A stretch of 64,000 bases of DNA from Roseovarius sp. 217 (lineage in GTDB: Bacteria > Pseudomonadota > Alphaproteobacteria > Rhodobacterales > Rhodobacteraceae), in assembly GCF_000152845.1 (NCBI RefSeq), contig NZ_CH902586.1, forward strand, positions 11,601-75,600. The letters are read 5' to 3'. Below are positions 1 through 8,491 of this stretch, piece after piece; within the stretch, counting starts at the first letter, position 1; every line of letters begins with the position of its first letter. Below the pieces are notes generated by a model, which was not told where the DNA came from, did no database searches, and saw nothing but the letters and a program-made list of their open reading frames with translations. The translations under genes and the position numbers were made by a program.

Positions 1-110
1 TTCCGGCCCCGAAGGCGGGGTGAAGGGGCGGCCCCCGTGACGGCTTTCGCAGCCCATGAAGGCCGCGCGGGTTGTCGCGCGGATGAGACAGGCCCGGAGG
101 CAAGAAACAG

Positions 111-1043
111 ATGACGATCCACACCCACGACGACGCGTATGAACCCGCCCACACCGCATCCCAGACCGCCCATGCGCTCGACGAGTTGCAGCTTTATGGC
201 TTCCGTCCTTTTGATGAGCCCGATCCGCGCCCGATGCCCGATGGGCAGCGCCTTGCGGTCGCCGTCGCCGACATCTTCGATGCCCTCGTCGCGAGCCTTG
301 AAGACACCCGCATGGAACCCGACCTCGAAGAGGTGCTCTGGGGCCAGGTCAACCTCTTTCACCGCGCCACGGCGAGGATTGAGCGGTCGCTCGACGAGAA
401 CGAACAGGCGCAGCGCCGCCTCCAGCGCGAGCAGGACGGCTCCGAGGTGAAATCCGTCGAGCTCGAGCGCCTGACGGCCGAAGGCCTGACGCTGATCGAA
501 CGACGCAACTGCATGGACATGATGCGCGATCACGCCGCCACCGAGTTTGTCCATCACACGGGATCGACCTGGCGCCCCCGCACCGGCTCGATGGTGAACC
601 GCCAGCACATGACCGCGGCGCTGATCGACAGCCGCGATTTCCTGGCCGCCAAGCGCCGCGCGGAAACCGAGGTGATGCTCCCCGCAGGCCCCAAGGTTGC
701 CCTCACCGGCGGGACCGACTTCAACGATCACCGCCTGATCTGGGGCAAGCTCGATCAGGTCCGGACCAAGTATCCCGACGTGGTCCTCCTCCACGGGGGC
801 AGCCCAAAGGGCGCAGAACTCATTGCCGCCAAATGGGCCGAGTCCCGGGGCGTGACGCAGGTCGCCTTCAAGCCTGACTGGACCAAGCATGCCAAGGCCG
901 CGCCCTTCAAGCGCAACGACGCCATGCTGGATGTGCTGCCCGTGGGTGTTCTGGTGTTCCCCGGCACGGGTATCCAGGAGAACCTTGCCGACAAGGCCAA
1001 GAAGCTCGGCATCCCGGTCATGAAGTTCGAGACGGGGGCGTGA
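111..1043 (+). CDS. DUF2493 (YspA-like SLOG domain) protein
   Basis: 310-residue protein. The N-terminal ~190 residues are acidic and partly helical with no motif I recognise; the C-terminal ~110 residues look like the DUF2493/YspA branch of the SLOG nucleotide-binding superfamily. Visible motifs are ALTGGTDFND near residue 200, LLHGGSPKGAE near 230, and a FKPDW...RNDAML stretch near 258-275 in the usual family order. The start is supported by GGAGG about 10 bases upstream. Such proteins are common on alphaproteobacterial plasmids and integrative elements; SLOG domains bind nucleotides or nucleotide-derived ligands, but the role of this member is unknown. It lies upstream of two more small plasmid-type genes on the same strand. 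Confidence 0.8.
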   Translation: MTIHTHDDAYEPAHTASQTAHALDELQLYGFRPFDEPDPRPMPDGQRLAVAVADIFDALVASLEDTRMEPDLEEVLWGQVNLFHRATARIERSLDENEQAQRRLQREQDGSEVKSVELERLTAEGLTLIERRNCMDMMRDHAATEFVHHTGSTWRPRTGSMVNRQHMTAALIDSRDFLAAKRRAETEVMLPAGPKVALTGGTDFNDHRLIWGKLDQVRTKYPDVVLLHGGSPKGAELIAAKWAESRGVTQVAFKPDWTKHAKAAPFKRNDAMLDVLPVGVLVFPGTGIQENLADKAKKLGIPVMKFETGA

Positions 1044-1131
1044 GCCCCCTTTTCCCCTTGCGGGGAAATCAAGGTGGAAGCACGCGCTTGCACCTGATAT
1101 CATGGCATAAACCCCGCAACCGGATTGCGAC

Positions 1132-1389
1132 ATGTTTGATAGCGTCAGCCAACTGGAGATCTTCCCCACCGAGCTGCAGATGCGGCGGGTCGATCCCGCA
1201 TGCAACATGCGTCGCTTCTACTGCATGAGTATCCAGCCTGACCTGTTTGGTGGCGCAAGCCTTGTGCGTGAATGGGGGCGGATCGGTGCGCGCGGTCAGA
1301 TGATGATCGAGCAGCATCCCGATGAAGGGCGCGCCGTCACCGCGCTGATGAAACTCGCGCGCGCGAAACAGCGGCGGGGATATGCGTGA
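1132..1389 (+). CDS. WGR domain protein
   Basis: 85 residues, consisting almost entirely of a WGR domain: the namesake tripeptide is seen in LVREWGRIGARGQ, preceded by the RRFYCMSIQPDLFGG segment typical of the bacterial single-domain members. WGR domains occur in PARPs and in MolR/YehF-like proteins and are thought to bind nucleic acid; stand-alone versions on plasmids have no defined function. An internal ATG at residue 17 is an alternative start. It overlaps slightly with the leader of the next gene and is probably cotranscribed with it. Confidence 0.75.
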   Translation: MFDSVSQLEIFPTELQMRRVDPACNMRRFYCMSIQPDLFGGASLVREWGRIGARGQMMIEQHPDEGRAVTALMKLARAKQRRGYA

Positions 1390-1432
1390 CGCGCCAGCCG
1401 ATACGGTACGAAACCAGCGCAAGGGGAGGCGG

Positions 1433-1663
1433 ATGACACTCGACACGGACAAGATCGATGACGCAGCCCTCGCGATCCTCAGCCTGACGCTACATGACGG
1501 TGATCGGGTCTGGAAGGGGGTCGATTGGCACATCACCAACCGGCTTTTCGAGAAAGGCCTGATCCATGATCCCAAAAACAAGGCGAAGTCGCTGAGCCTG
1601 ACCCCAGAGGGGGTCGCGCATGCGCGGGAAATTCTCGCGCGGGAGTTCAGCAAGGCCGAGTGA
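1433..1663 (+). CDS. DUF6429-like small protein
   Basis: 76 residues (MTLDTDKIDDAALAIL...). The pattern 'D..A.LaL..L....RvWKg.DW...nRL..kGlI.dP..K.KSv.lT.eG' matches the small DUF6429-type proteins common in Rhodobacterales and Rhizobiales. The start at 1433 is preferred over the in-frame ATG at 1382 because AAGGGGAGG lies just upstream. No enzymatic motif is visible; the predicted fold is a small helical protein ending like a winged helix. Its function is unknown. It sits directly upstream of an IS1182-family element. Confidence 0.6.
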   Translation: MTLDTDKIDDAALAILSLTLHDGDRVWKGVDWHITNRLFEKGLIHDPKNKAKSLSLTPEGVAHAREILAREFSKAE

Positions 1664-1751
1664 CGGGCGGCTTTGCGGGTGACCTTCCAGTCGTTCGCTG
1701 CATCTGCGCGCAATTTGCCCGCATCCGCAGCATTAGCAACGTGCACGGCGT

Positions 1752-3285
1752 ATTTTGTTGAAAAACTCGTGCTTGATCGAAGCGTAAGTTGCTGATTCAC
1801 TTCTTCTGACCAGCGGGAGAATTGAGCAATGTTGGGACCGAGACAGGAAGCGCAGGCAGCACTTTTCTACGAGTTCTCGCTTGAGGATCACGTTCCGCAA
1901 GACCACCTTCTTCGCTCCATCGACCGGTTTGTCGATCTGAACAGCATCCGCACCCATCTTGCCGGTTTCTACAGTCACACCGGCCGTCCGTCGGTCGATC
2001 CCGAACTGCTGATCCGGATGCTGCTGGTCGGGTATTGCTTCGGCATCCGGTCCGAACGGCGGCTGTGCGAAGAGGTGCATCTGAACCTCGCGTATCGCTG
2101 GTTCTGCCGGCTTGACCTGAGTGACCGGGTCCCGGATCATTCGACATTTTCCAAGAACCGACATGGGCGTTTCCGCGACAGCGAACTTCTGCGACACCTG
2201 TTCGAGACGACTGTCGCGCGCTGCATCGCGGAGGGTCTGGTCAGTGGCCAACGCATGGCCATCGACGCCAGCCTGATCGAGGCGGATGCCAACAAGCAGA
2301 ACTCGACACCGAAGGACGACTGGGACGCGGCGCGGATTGATCCGGCGGATGCACCCCGTGCCGTGCGCGAGTATCTCGACACGCTGGATGAGGCGGCATT
2401 CGGCGCTGCCAGCGAGGTGCAGCCCAAGTTCACCTCGCATTCGGACCCGGCCAGCCAGTGGACCGCCGCGCGCAAGGGGCCCGCTTTCTTCAGCTATTCC
2501 GACAACTACCTGATCGACACGGATCATGGCGTGATTGTCGATGTAGAAGCCACAAGGTCGATCCGGCAGGCCGAGGTCGGATCGACCAAGACCATGCTGA
2601 AGCGGGTGAAGGCCAGGTTCGATCTGCACCCCGAACGCCTGATCGCGGATACGGCTTACGGCACCGGGCCGATGCTGGGCTGGCTGGTCGATCGCAAGAT
2701 CGCGCCGCACATCCCGGTTATAGACAAGTCCGGACGCAACGACGGCACTTGGACGCGGGCAGAGTTCGAGTGGGACGCCGAGAACGACCAATATATCTGC
2801 CCCGAGGGCCATGAGCTGAAGCAGTTCCGCCGCAACTACTCGGACCCGAACCGGGGACCAACCGGCAAGGGCACAGCCCGTTACCGCGCATTGAAGGACG
2901 TCTGCCAGGCGTGCCCATCCAAAGCCAAATGCTGCCCCAACGCCGAGGCGCGCAAGATCACCCGCGAAGAGCATGAAGACGCCCGCCAAGTCGCCCGCGA
3001 CATCGCCAAGACCCGCCAATACGACATCTCGATGAAGCTCCGAAAAAAGGTCGAGATGCTATTTGCCCACCTCAAACGCATCCTTGGCTTAGGCCGACTG
3101 CGATTACGTGGTCCATGCGGCGCAAATGACGAATTCCTCCTCGCCGCAACCGCCCAGAACCTCCGGAAACTGGCCAAGATCTTTCCCGCACCGCAGCAAA
3201 CGCGAAAAGCCTGACAGGAAAGGCGCTCGCGCCGCATTTGGAACAGACATTTCTGCGCTCGCAAACGTTAGTTTTTCCACACAAT
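1752..3285 (+). mobile_element. IS1182-family insertion sequence (copy A)
   Basis: One transposase gene is framed by imperfect inverted ends: ATTTTGTTGAAAAACT at 1752-1767 and its counterpart AGTTTTTCCACACAAT at 3270-3285. GTTGAAAAA-type termini are the same as those of the second IS1182-family element in this window (14486-15999). The ends are inferred from the repeats and could be off by a few bases; I could not identify a target duplication with confidence. Confidence 0.7.
1829..3214 (+). CDS. IS1182-family transposase
   Basis: 461 residues, full length for the family. It starts with GPRQEAQAALFYEFSLEDHVP and carries the characteristic SERRLCEEVHLNLAYRWFC and DHSTFSKNRHGRF segments of the N-terminal DUF772-like domain, then a DDE (IS4-like) catalytic domain (first acidic residue probably in MAIDASLIEADAN; ADTAYGTG further on) and a C-terminal Cys cluster (CQACPSKAKCCPN). 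GGGAG precedes the ATG. No frameshift or premature stop was seen, so the element may be active. Confidence 0.93.
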   Translation: MLGPRQEAQAALFYEFSLEDHVPQDHLLRSIDRFVDLNSIRTHLAGFYSHTGRPSVDPELLIRMLLVGYCFGIRSERRLCEEVHLNLAYRWFCRLDLSDRVPDHSTFSKNRHGRFRDSELLRHLFETTVARCIAEGLVSGQRMAIDASLIEADANKQNSTPKDDWDAARIDPADAPRAVREYLDTLDEAAFGAASEVQPKFTSHSDPASQWTAARKGPAFFSYSDNYLIDTDHGVIVDVEATRSIRQAEVGSTKTMLKRVKARFDLHPERLIADTAYGTGPMLGWLVDRKIAPHIPVIDKSGRNDGTWTRAEFEWDAENDQYICPEGHELKQFRRNYSDPNRGPTGKGTARYRALKDVCQACPSKAKCCPNAEARKITREEHEDARQVARDIAKTRQYDISMKLRKKVEMLFAHLKRILGLGRLRLRGPCGANDEFLLAATAQNLRKLAKIFPAPQQTRKA

Positions 3286-3637
3286 CGGCGGAAAGTGTGA
3301 ATTCGCTGCACCTGCGCAGATGTTACGGCAGTTTGATAAAAGCTGACGTTCGAAGGTCGAAAGAATTCGGCAAATTATCTGCAACCCGCGTCATGATCGG
3401 CTGTGTGCCTGGCGCAGAATCCTGGCTTTGCAAAGTCAGGGTTTCCTGGCGTGGGACACTGTCACGACGGTGCCTGACCTGTATCCAAAACAGCATCGAC
3501 CTTCTGCGGCGCGCCTCGCTTCAAGAGGTATTCGCGGGAGTAAGAATGTTTGAGTCTGGCGCTGCGACCGAAGTCCGGGCGTGCCCGCAATTATTACGGC
3601 GCGTGCCCGATGTCAGGCTTTCCTCGGACGAGCAAAC
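3286..3637. other. Intergenic, no gene seen
   Basis: About 350 bases between the IS1182 right end and the RidA-type gene. No reading frame looks like a protein. The stretch at 3291-3315 (GTGTGAATTCGCTGCACCTG core) resembles 5089-5113, suggesting a dispersed intergenic repeat or remnant of the same decayed element. Confidence 0.5.
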
Positions 3638-4030
3638 TCAACTTCCGCTGCCGACCACTGCGACTGCTTCAATTTCAACCAACAGTGCAGGCATGACGAG
3701 AGCCGGTGTCGCATAGGCAGCACTGGCGGGAACACCTGCGGGGAAAGCTTCAGTACGCGCCCTGCTGAATTCGCCATATTGAGATATGTCGGTCAGGAAC
3801 GTGTTTATCTTTATGACGTCGGCCATGCTGGCCCCGGCGGATGCAAGCAACTCTTCGATATTCTTCAGGGTCTGTTTTGATTGCGTGTACATGTCCTCGC
3901 CTACAACATTCCCGTCACTGTCGAATGCGACCAATCCCGAGGTGTAGATGGTGTCGCCAATTTTCACTCCAGCGGAAAGATTGAACTTCTTGGTCCAGGC
4001 CCATCGAGGATCGAGGCGCTGCTGTTTCAT
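3638..4030 (-). CDS. RidA (YjgF/YER057c/UK114) family protein
   Basis: 130 residues with the full Rid fold signature: VKIGDTIYTSGLVAFDSDGN near the N-terminus, TLKNIEELLASAGASMADVIKINTFLTD in the middle and a C-terminal VEIEAVAV strand. RidA proteins are trimeric and hydrolyse reactive enamine/imine intermediates made by PLP enzymes and amino acid oxidases; other Rid subfamilies sit in catabolic operons and act as deaminases. The canonical RidA arginine before the last helix is not obvious (ASAAYATPALVMP replaces the usual RSAV segment), so this is probably a Rid2-7 type member rather than a housekeeping RidA. The gene stands alone in a decayed neighbourhood. Confidence 0.85.
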   Translation of the reverse strand: MKQQRLDPRWAWTKKFNLSAGVKIGDTIYTSGLVAFDSDGNVVGEDMYTQSKQTLKNIEELLASAGASMADVIKINTFLTDISQYGEFSRARTEAFPAGVPASAAYATPALVMPALLVEIEAVAVVGSGS

Positions 4031-4578
4031 GTCTTGCTCCCAAGCTGAAAGGCTACTGGTTCAGATCCGTGCTTATCAGAGTTCCGGGATCTCGCGCAGG
4101 AAAATCTGGCAGCCCGGCCTATTCAAGCGACTTCCCGTCCGGCCTGAACTACATGACAGCCCTGAAAATGATGCTGAAATGATCCACTCGGATTATCTAC
4201 TTCAAATCACGCTTTTCGATCTCGCAAGACCTGAAGGTCTCTGGGCGGTACGGTGGGGCCCCAGCCTCGTTTATCATCAACAATCGCCTCAAGACAGCTG
4301 TCAGGCGTTACCGCAAAGACTTGCGCGGCCTCAAAGCAGTGCTGTGGCTTTTCGAGCGCACGGATGAGCACGCCACCTCCCGCCCACTATCGCAAGCCTG
4401 TCAGTCGTTTTCAGAGATGTCGTTGCGGCCATCGAGCATGCCAGAGAAGGCCTTTAACTGCCCCCGGCGGTAGGCGAGCACTACGACGTCTTCGGTGGAG
4501 ATCTCGTTGCGTGCGAGCTCGGCCACGAGACCGCTTCGATCTTCGAGCGGCCTAACCTCTCCGACCGAGCTGTTGACC
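4031..4578. other. Decayed intergenic region
   Basis: About 550 bases without a convincing gene. Minus-strand translation around 4430-4570 gives a short plausible peptide tract (VRPLEDRSGLVAELARNEIS) that may be the remnant of a lost gene, but I cannot assign a family. Confidence 0.4.
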
Positions 4579-4866
4579 TCAGTTCGCCCAATTGGCGATG
4601 ACGTCGTAGCCCTCGGCCGTAGGTGGGCCTTCCAGATGCTCTGCGAACTGGCCCCATAGTGCCTGCACCTGTTCCGCGTTCGCATCTGATGTCTCTTCGC
4701 TCTCAACCACCGAGATCACGTAGCCACTGCCGTCCTCGTTCATCACGTTGACGAAGTTGTGCAGGCCGTTCATGCCCATGATCGTGTCCTTCAACCGATT
4801 CAGCAACACTGTCGCGGCATCCCGTGATCCAGGCTTCATCTTGTACTTCGTCACGCGTGCAAACAT
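4579..4866 (-). CDS. Antibiotic biosynthesis monooxygenase-like (dimeric alpha/beta barrel) protein
   Basis: 95 residues: MFARVTKYKMKPGS, a central MGMNGLHNFVNVMNEDGSGYVISVVESEE strand segment and a helical C-terminus ending EGYDVIANWAN. The length and the strand-helix-strand pattern fit the ABM/EthD-like ferredoxin-fold family (small dimeric alpha/beta barrels). Members range from quinol monooxygenases to heme-binding and stress proteins, so no substrate can be given. Upstream GAGGAGATAGACG provides a ribosome binding site. No linked operon partner is seen. Confidence 0.6.
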   Translation of the reverse strand: MFARVTKYKMKPGSRDAATVLLNRLKDTIMGMNGLHNFVNVMNEDGSGYVISVVESEETSDANAEQVQALWGQFAEHLEGPPTAEGYDVIANWAN

Positions 4867-5358
4867 CGTCTATCTCCTCAAGCTTCTCGTTGGGTATCAA
4901 TCCGCCGCAAACAGCCCAGCATACGCACCTTAGCACACGGCGACCAACCGGCTCAGAGAATTTAGATCGAAATCAATAGAACGCTGCACGGGGTACGAAA
5001 GGCAGAATTGCGAAAGTTGCACCGCGGCGTCGATCTGTAGAGGTGGCGGTGGTTTTGGGCCGTTCGTGACGGTCCCGCAGTCATGGCGAAAAGTGTGAGT
5101 TCATTGCACCTGCAAGGGCTTCTGTCAAAGACATGAAAGCTGCCATTCACGGCTCAGGCTCAACGTCACCATGCTGCACCAAGCACCAAGGTCAGTACGC
5201 GGAGAGCGGACTTTGTAAAGTTTCCCACCGCGTGCATGATTGACGGACCATCCAATCCATAAGCGACATTCAACGGGCGCGTCACTCTACAGCTGTCGTC
5301 GAGCGCCGGAAGGCTGAAGGCGGCGCCCGACCGATTTTCTGAGGTTGCACCTTATGCC
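4867..5358. other. Intergenic, probably decayed
   Basis: About 490 bases with no supported gene. It contains AAAGTGTGAGTTCATTGCACC (about 5090-5110), similar to 3291-3310, and GCCATTCACGGC at 5142-5153, which recurs exactly at 13226-13237. Both look like short dispersed intergenic sequences. Confidence 0.4.
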
Positions 5359-5565
5359 TTAGCGATCCTGACGGGTGGGTTCGGGGGCCGATGCGGGGCG
5401 CGTCATTGTCTGCGTCCGCGTCACCGTGTCCTGTGTCTTGCGCTTCGTTTCGAAAGCGCCCTCGGCGGGCCAGAGCGACGGGACATGGGGCATGCCGTTC
5501 ATGGCATAGGCACCGGAGGCGAGCGTCAGGCCGAAGACGGTGGCGATCAAAGTAAGGCGGGTCAT
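5359..5565 (-). CDS. Small secreted protein of unknown function
   Basis: 68 residues with a clear Sec signal peptide (MTRLTLIATVFGLTLASGAYA, cleavage after AYA) and a short mature region of ~47 residues that is rich in Thr, Arg and Pro and looks disordered. AAAGGA lies upstream of the ATG. I recognise no family. It is transcribed away from the LuxR-type regulator array that begins at 5746, so the two share the 5566-5745 intergenic region. Confidence 0.5.
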   Translation of the reverse strand: MTRLTLIATVFGLTLASGAYAMNGMPHVPSLWPAEGAFETKRKTQDTVTRTQTMTRPASAPEPTRQDR

Positions 5566-5745
5566 GATATCGTCCTTTCAATGGGGCGGGCCTTTTTGGC
5601 GCGCTGTGATCTTATGTCATTGAGGTTAGGCCGGGGCGGCGGGTGACGCATGGGCAACTTTACCCAAGGCGATCGGATTTTTTGCGGGTAAGATGGGTCT
5701 GCGGCCCGTGATTTCGCCGCGTGATTTTCCCGAGAGGTATTCGAG

Positions 5746-6960
5746 ATGAAACCCGTCGAGATTTCGCATGCAGAGCTGAGCGGCCTGATCGGCCTGATCT
5801 ACGAATCGGCCCTTGAGGACCCGCAGTGGAAACGGTTTCTGGACCGGATGGCGCAGCTTTTTCCGGCGACGAGTGCCATGGTTCTCGGTCATCAGGGCAA
5901 CAGGTTGTTTCCCGCCTATACGGGAACCGGGGTGCGGCACGAGAGGTTCGAGCGCGCGGGCATCGAGGTCGATTTCGTGAACCGTCGGAATGAGAATGCG
6001 CTCACATCCAATGCGAAGATGCCAAACGGCTTTGTCGGGCGCACCCGGAAGCTGGCCGACCATGAGGTGTTCTTCAGCTCGAATTTTCATCGCACATTGA
6101 TGGCCCCAATGGGGCAGGGCCATTTCATGACCCTCAAGCTTGATTCTCACAGTGATCGCGGGGCGTTTATCGTATTCTCGGTCTCTGCCGATCCCGAAGT
6201 GGAAGCGGCCACGCATGATCCGCTCTTCGAGACGCTGAAGCTGCTCGCGCCGCACGCGGTGCGCGCGTTGAAGATGGCGCGGGCGCTGAGCATGGCGCGC
6301 AACGCGCTGAGCGTGATGGGCGGGTTTCTCGACACTATCGTGCTGCCGATGGTGGTGGTGACGGGCCGGACCGAGTTTGTCTTTGCCAATGCCGCCGGGC
6401 GGCGGCTCTTGGCGCGCGAGGTGCCGATGCGGGTAGCCGGGGATGGCCGGCTGCAGATGCAGGACGCTCAGGACGCCCGCGCCTTTGCCGCCAAGCTGCG
6501 CGAGATGGAGGGGCAGCCGGTGGCGGCAGGGCTACGGGTCGAGGGCGAGGACGGCCCGCTCTCGCTCTGCCTCACGCCGTTCCGGCCCAGCCTGAGCGAT
6601 GTGAGCCCGCTCGACCGCGATCTCTTGCAGGAGGAGCGGCTGTTTGCGGTCTTCATCGGGCAGCGCGGCGGGGACGCGATCAATCTGGGCCTGTTGCGCG
6701 ATGTCTATGAGCTGACCGCGCGCGAGGCGGAGGTGTGTGGCGCGCTGCTGGCCGGTCAAAGCCCGGCACAGATCGCCGACGGCTCGGGGCGCGCGCTCAA
6801 GACGGTGCGCAACCAGATCCAGGCGGTGTATGAAAAGGTCGGCGTTACATCGGTGGCGGAACTGAGCGAGGCGCTGTCGGTGTTTCGCACGGTGGGGGCG
6901 GTGTTTGACGGGGGCGCGGGCCCACCGCAATTGACAGGGGGCGGGCGCCATGCAGGTTGA
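5746..6960 (+). CDS. LuxR-family transcriptional regulator, array copy 1
   Basis: 404 residues. The N-terminal ~180 residues form an uncharacterised domain beginning HAELSGLIGLIYESALEDPQWKRFLDRM; a PAS-like middle section follows (FLDTIVLPMVVVTGRTEFVFANAAGRRLL, about 198-226); the C-terminal ~70 residues are a LuxR-type helix-turn-helix (LTAREAEVCGALLAGQSPAQIADGSG...KTVRNQIQAVYEKVGV). The C-terminus continues into GGAGPPQLTGGGRHAG, whose DNA overlaps the start of the next paralogue by 11 bases, so translation is probably coupled. Single-domain LuxR-HTH regulators of this type usually act on neighbouring genes; the ligand is unknown. It is the first of three tandem paralogues. Confidence 0.82.
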   Translation: MKPVEISHAELSGLIGLIYESALEDPQWKRFLDRMAQLFPATSAMVLGHQGNRLFPAYTGTGVRHERFERAGIEVDFVNRRNENALTSNAKMPNGFVGRTRKLADHEVFFSSNFHRTLMAPMGQGHFMTLKLDSHSDRGAFIVFSVSADPEVEAATHDPLFETLKLLAPHAVRALKMARALSMARNALSVMGGFLDTIVLPMVVVTGRTEFVFANAAGRRLLAREVPMRVAGDGRLQMQDAQDARAFAAKLREMEGQPVAAGLRVEGEDGPLSLCLTPFRPSLSDVSPLDRDLLQEERLFAVFIGQRGGDAINLGLLRDVYELTAREAEVCGALLAGQSPAQIADGSGRALKTVRNQIQAVYEKVGVTSVAELSEALSVFRTVGAVFDGGAGPPQLTGGGRHAG

Positions 6961-6966
6961 AATCAG
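6922..6966 (+). repeat. 45-bp exact junction repeat between array copies (partner 8144-8188)
   Basis: The 45 bases spanning the end of copy 1 and the start of copy 2 (6922-6966) recur without change at the copy 2/copy 3 junction (8144-8188). The flanking HTH-coding DNA is also highly similar. This is direct evidence for tandem duplication of a gene unit. Confidence 0.9.
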
Positions 6967-8182
6967 TCTTGATACGTTGAGCGAGCTGATCGGCCTGGTC
7001 TACGATTCCGCGCTGGAGCCAAACCAGTGGCGGGTCCTCAATGCGCGTATCGTCGAGATGTTTCCGGGCCATGTCGCCACGGTGCTGACGCGCGATGGCA
7101 ACAGGCTGCTTGGGGTCTATACCCCGGTTGGCTTCAATTCCCGTGTGCAGTCTCTCTATGAGACAATGACCGAAGAGGGCCAGTTGACTGATGCGGACTC
7201 GGCGGTGACGCCCGATCATCTCAGCCTGATCAGCCGGGAGGGCGAGCCGCAGGTCGGTGACGTGACCCAGACCAGAACGGCAATGAGTGAAGAGGAGTTT
7301 CGCAGCACGGCCGCCTACAGGACGTTCCTGAAGCCTGCCGGGCTGGGGCATTGGACCGCGCTGCGCTTTGCCCAAAATGGCACGCGCATTGCCATACTGA
7401 CCTATTGCGAGAACGAGCGCGACCCGACGCCGAAAGACACTGACGGCTTGCGCCGCGTGCTGGAACTAATCTCGCCGCATATTGTGCGGGGCGCGCGCAT
7501 CGCTCGGGCGCTTTACATGGCCAAAGAGGCCGCCGAGACCTACAAGGGCTTTCTCGACGGGATCGCCCTGCCGCTGCTGATCGCCGATGCCGAGGGCCAG
7601 TTGCAGGTCGCCAACCGGGCCGGACAACGGCTGCTCGACCGCGGCGCGGTGTTCGAGGCGCGCCGCAATCGGCTGCGCCTGCTGAACGACGAGGACGATC
7701 ACGGGTTCCGAAGGGCGCTGCGCGGGATCGCGGCGGACAGCACGCCGCGAGGGCAGCGCATCGCGGCGGAGGGCGGCGCGCTCTCGCTCTGCATAGCGCC
7801 GTTTCACCCGTCGATGAGCACGCATCTGTCTTCGGAACTCGACGTCTATCGCCGTCAGCCGCTATACGCTGTCTTCGTCGGCACGCAGGGAAAACATGCG
7901 GTCAATACCGGGCTCTTGCGCGACGTGTTCGATCTGACCGCGCGCGAGGCAGAGGTTTGCGCCGCGCTTCTGGCCGGTCAGAACCCGGCGCAGATCGCCG
8001 AAGGCTCGGGGCGCGCGCTCAAGACCGTGCGCAACCAGATTCAGGCTGTGCATGAGAAGGTGGGCGTCACCTCGGTGGCGGAACTGAGCGAGGCGCTGTC
8101 GGTGTTTCGCGCGGTCGGGGCGATGTTCGACGGGCGCGCGGGGCCACCGCAATTGACAGGGGGCGGGCGCCATGCAGGTTGA
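6950..8182 (+). CDS. LuxR-family transcriptional regulator, array copy 2
   Basis: 410 residues, paralogous over its full length to the preceding gene: N-terminal SELIGLVYDSALEPNQWRVL, a central PAS-like FLDGIALPLLIADAEGQLQVANRAGQRLL and a C-terminal LTAREAEVCAALLAGQNPAQIAEGSG HTH. The last ~90 residues are almost identical to copy 1 while the N-terminal half is strongly diverged, so the 3' ends look homogenised by recombination or gene conversion. The start overlaps the end of copy 1 and the stop overlaps the start of copy 3 in exactly the same way, as expected from tandem duplication. Confidence 0.82.
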   Translation: MQVEISLDTLSELIGLVYDSALEPNQWRVLNARIVEMFPGHVATVLTRDGNRLLGVYTPVGFNSRVQSLYETMTEEGQLTDADSAVTPDHLSLISREGEPQVGDVTQTRTAMSEEEFRSTAAYRTFLKPAGLGHWTALRFAQNGTRIAILTYCENERDPTPKDTDGLRRVLELISPHIVRGARIARALYMAKEAAETYKGFLDGIALPLLIADAEGQLQVANRAGQRLLDRGAVFEARRNRLRLLNDEDDHGFRRALRGIAADSTPRGQRIAAEGGALSLCIAPFHPSMSTHLSSELDVYRRQPLYAVFVGTQGKHAVNTGLLRDVFDLTAREAEVCAALLAGQNPAQIAEGSGRALKTVRNQIQAVHEKVGVTSVAELSEALSVFRAVGAMFDGRAGPPQLTGGGRHAG

Positions 8183-8447
8183 AATCAGCCATAAAGAGCT
8201 GAGTGGCCTGATCGGGCTGATCTACGAGTCGGCCCTTGAGGACCCGCAATGGAAACGGTTTCTGGACCGGATGGGGCAGCTTTATCCGGGTATCGGCGCG
8301 CTGGTTTATGGGCACGAAGGGGAGCGGATGTTTCCGGCTTACGTGCAGACGCAAGACTTTTTGTCGGATGAAGCCGAGGTTGATGTTTTTACCCCCGACA
8401 AGCAGTCCGCTCTGACGGCGACGCTTCGTGCCCCCAACGCTGTTTGA
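8172..8447 (+). pseudogene. LuxR-family regulator, array copy 3, truncated
   Basis: 91 residues matching only the N-terminal domain of copy 1 (KELSGLIGLIYESALEDPQWKRFLDRMGQLYPG is nearly identical to copy 1 rather than to copy 2). It stops at TGA 8445-8447 and lacks the PAS-like and HTH portions. Sequence after the stop shows no similarity to the other copies and runs into the 3' end of the converging gene at 8492, so the rest was deleted. It could still be translated as an N-terminal-domain-only protein, but is more likely a remnant. Confidence 0.75.
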
Positions 8448-8491
8448 CACGAGGGGCGGACAACGGACCTTCGCTGTACGCCTTTCGAATG

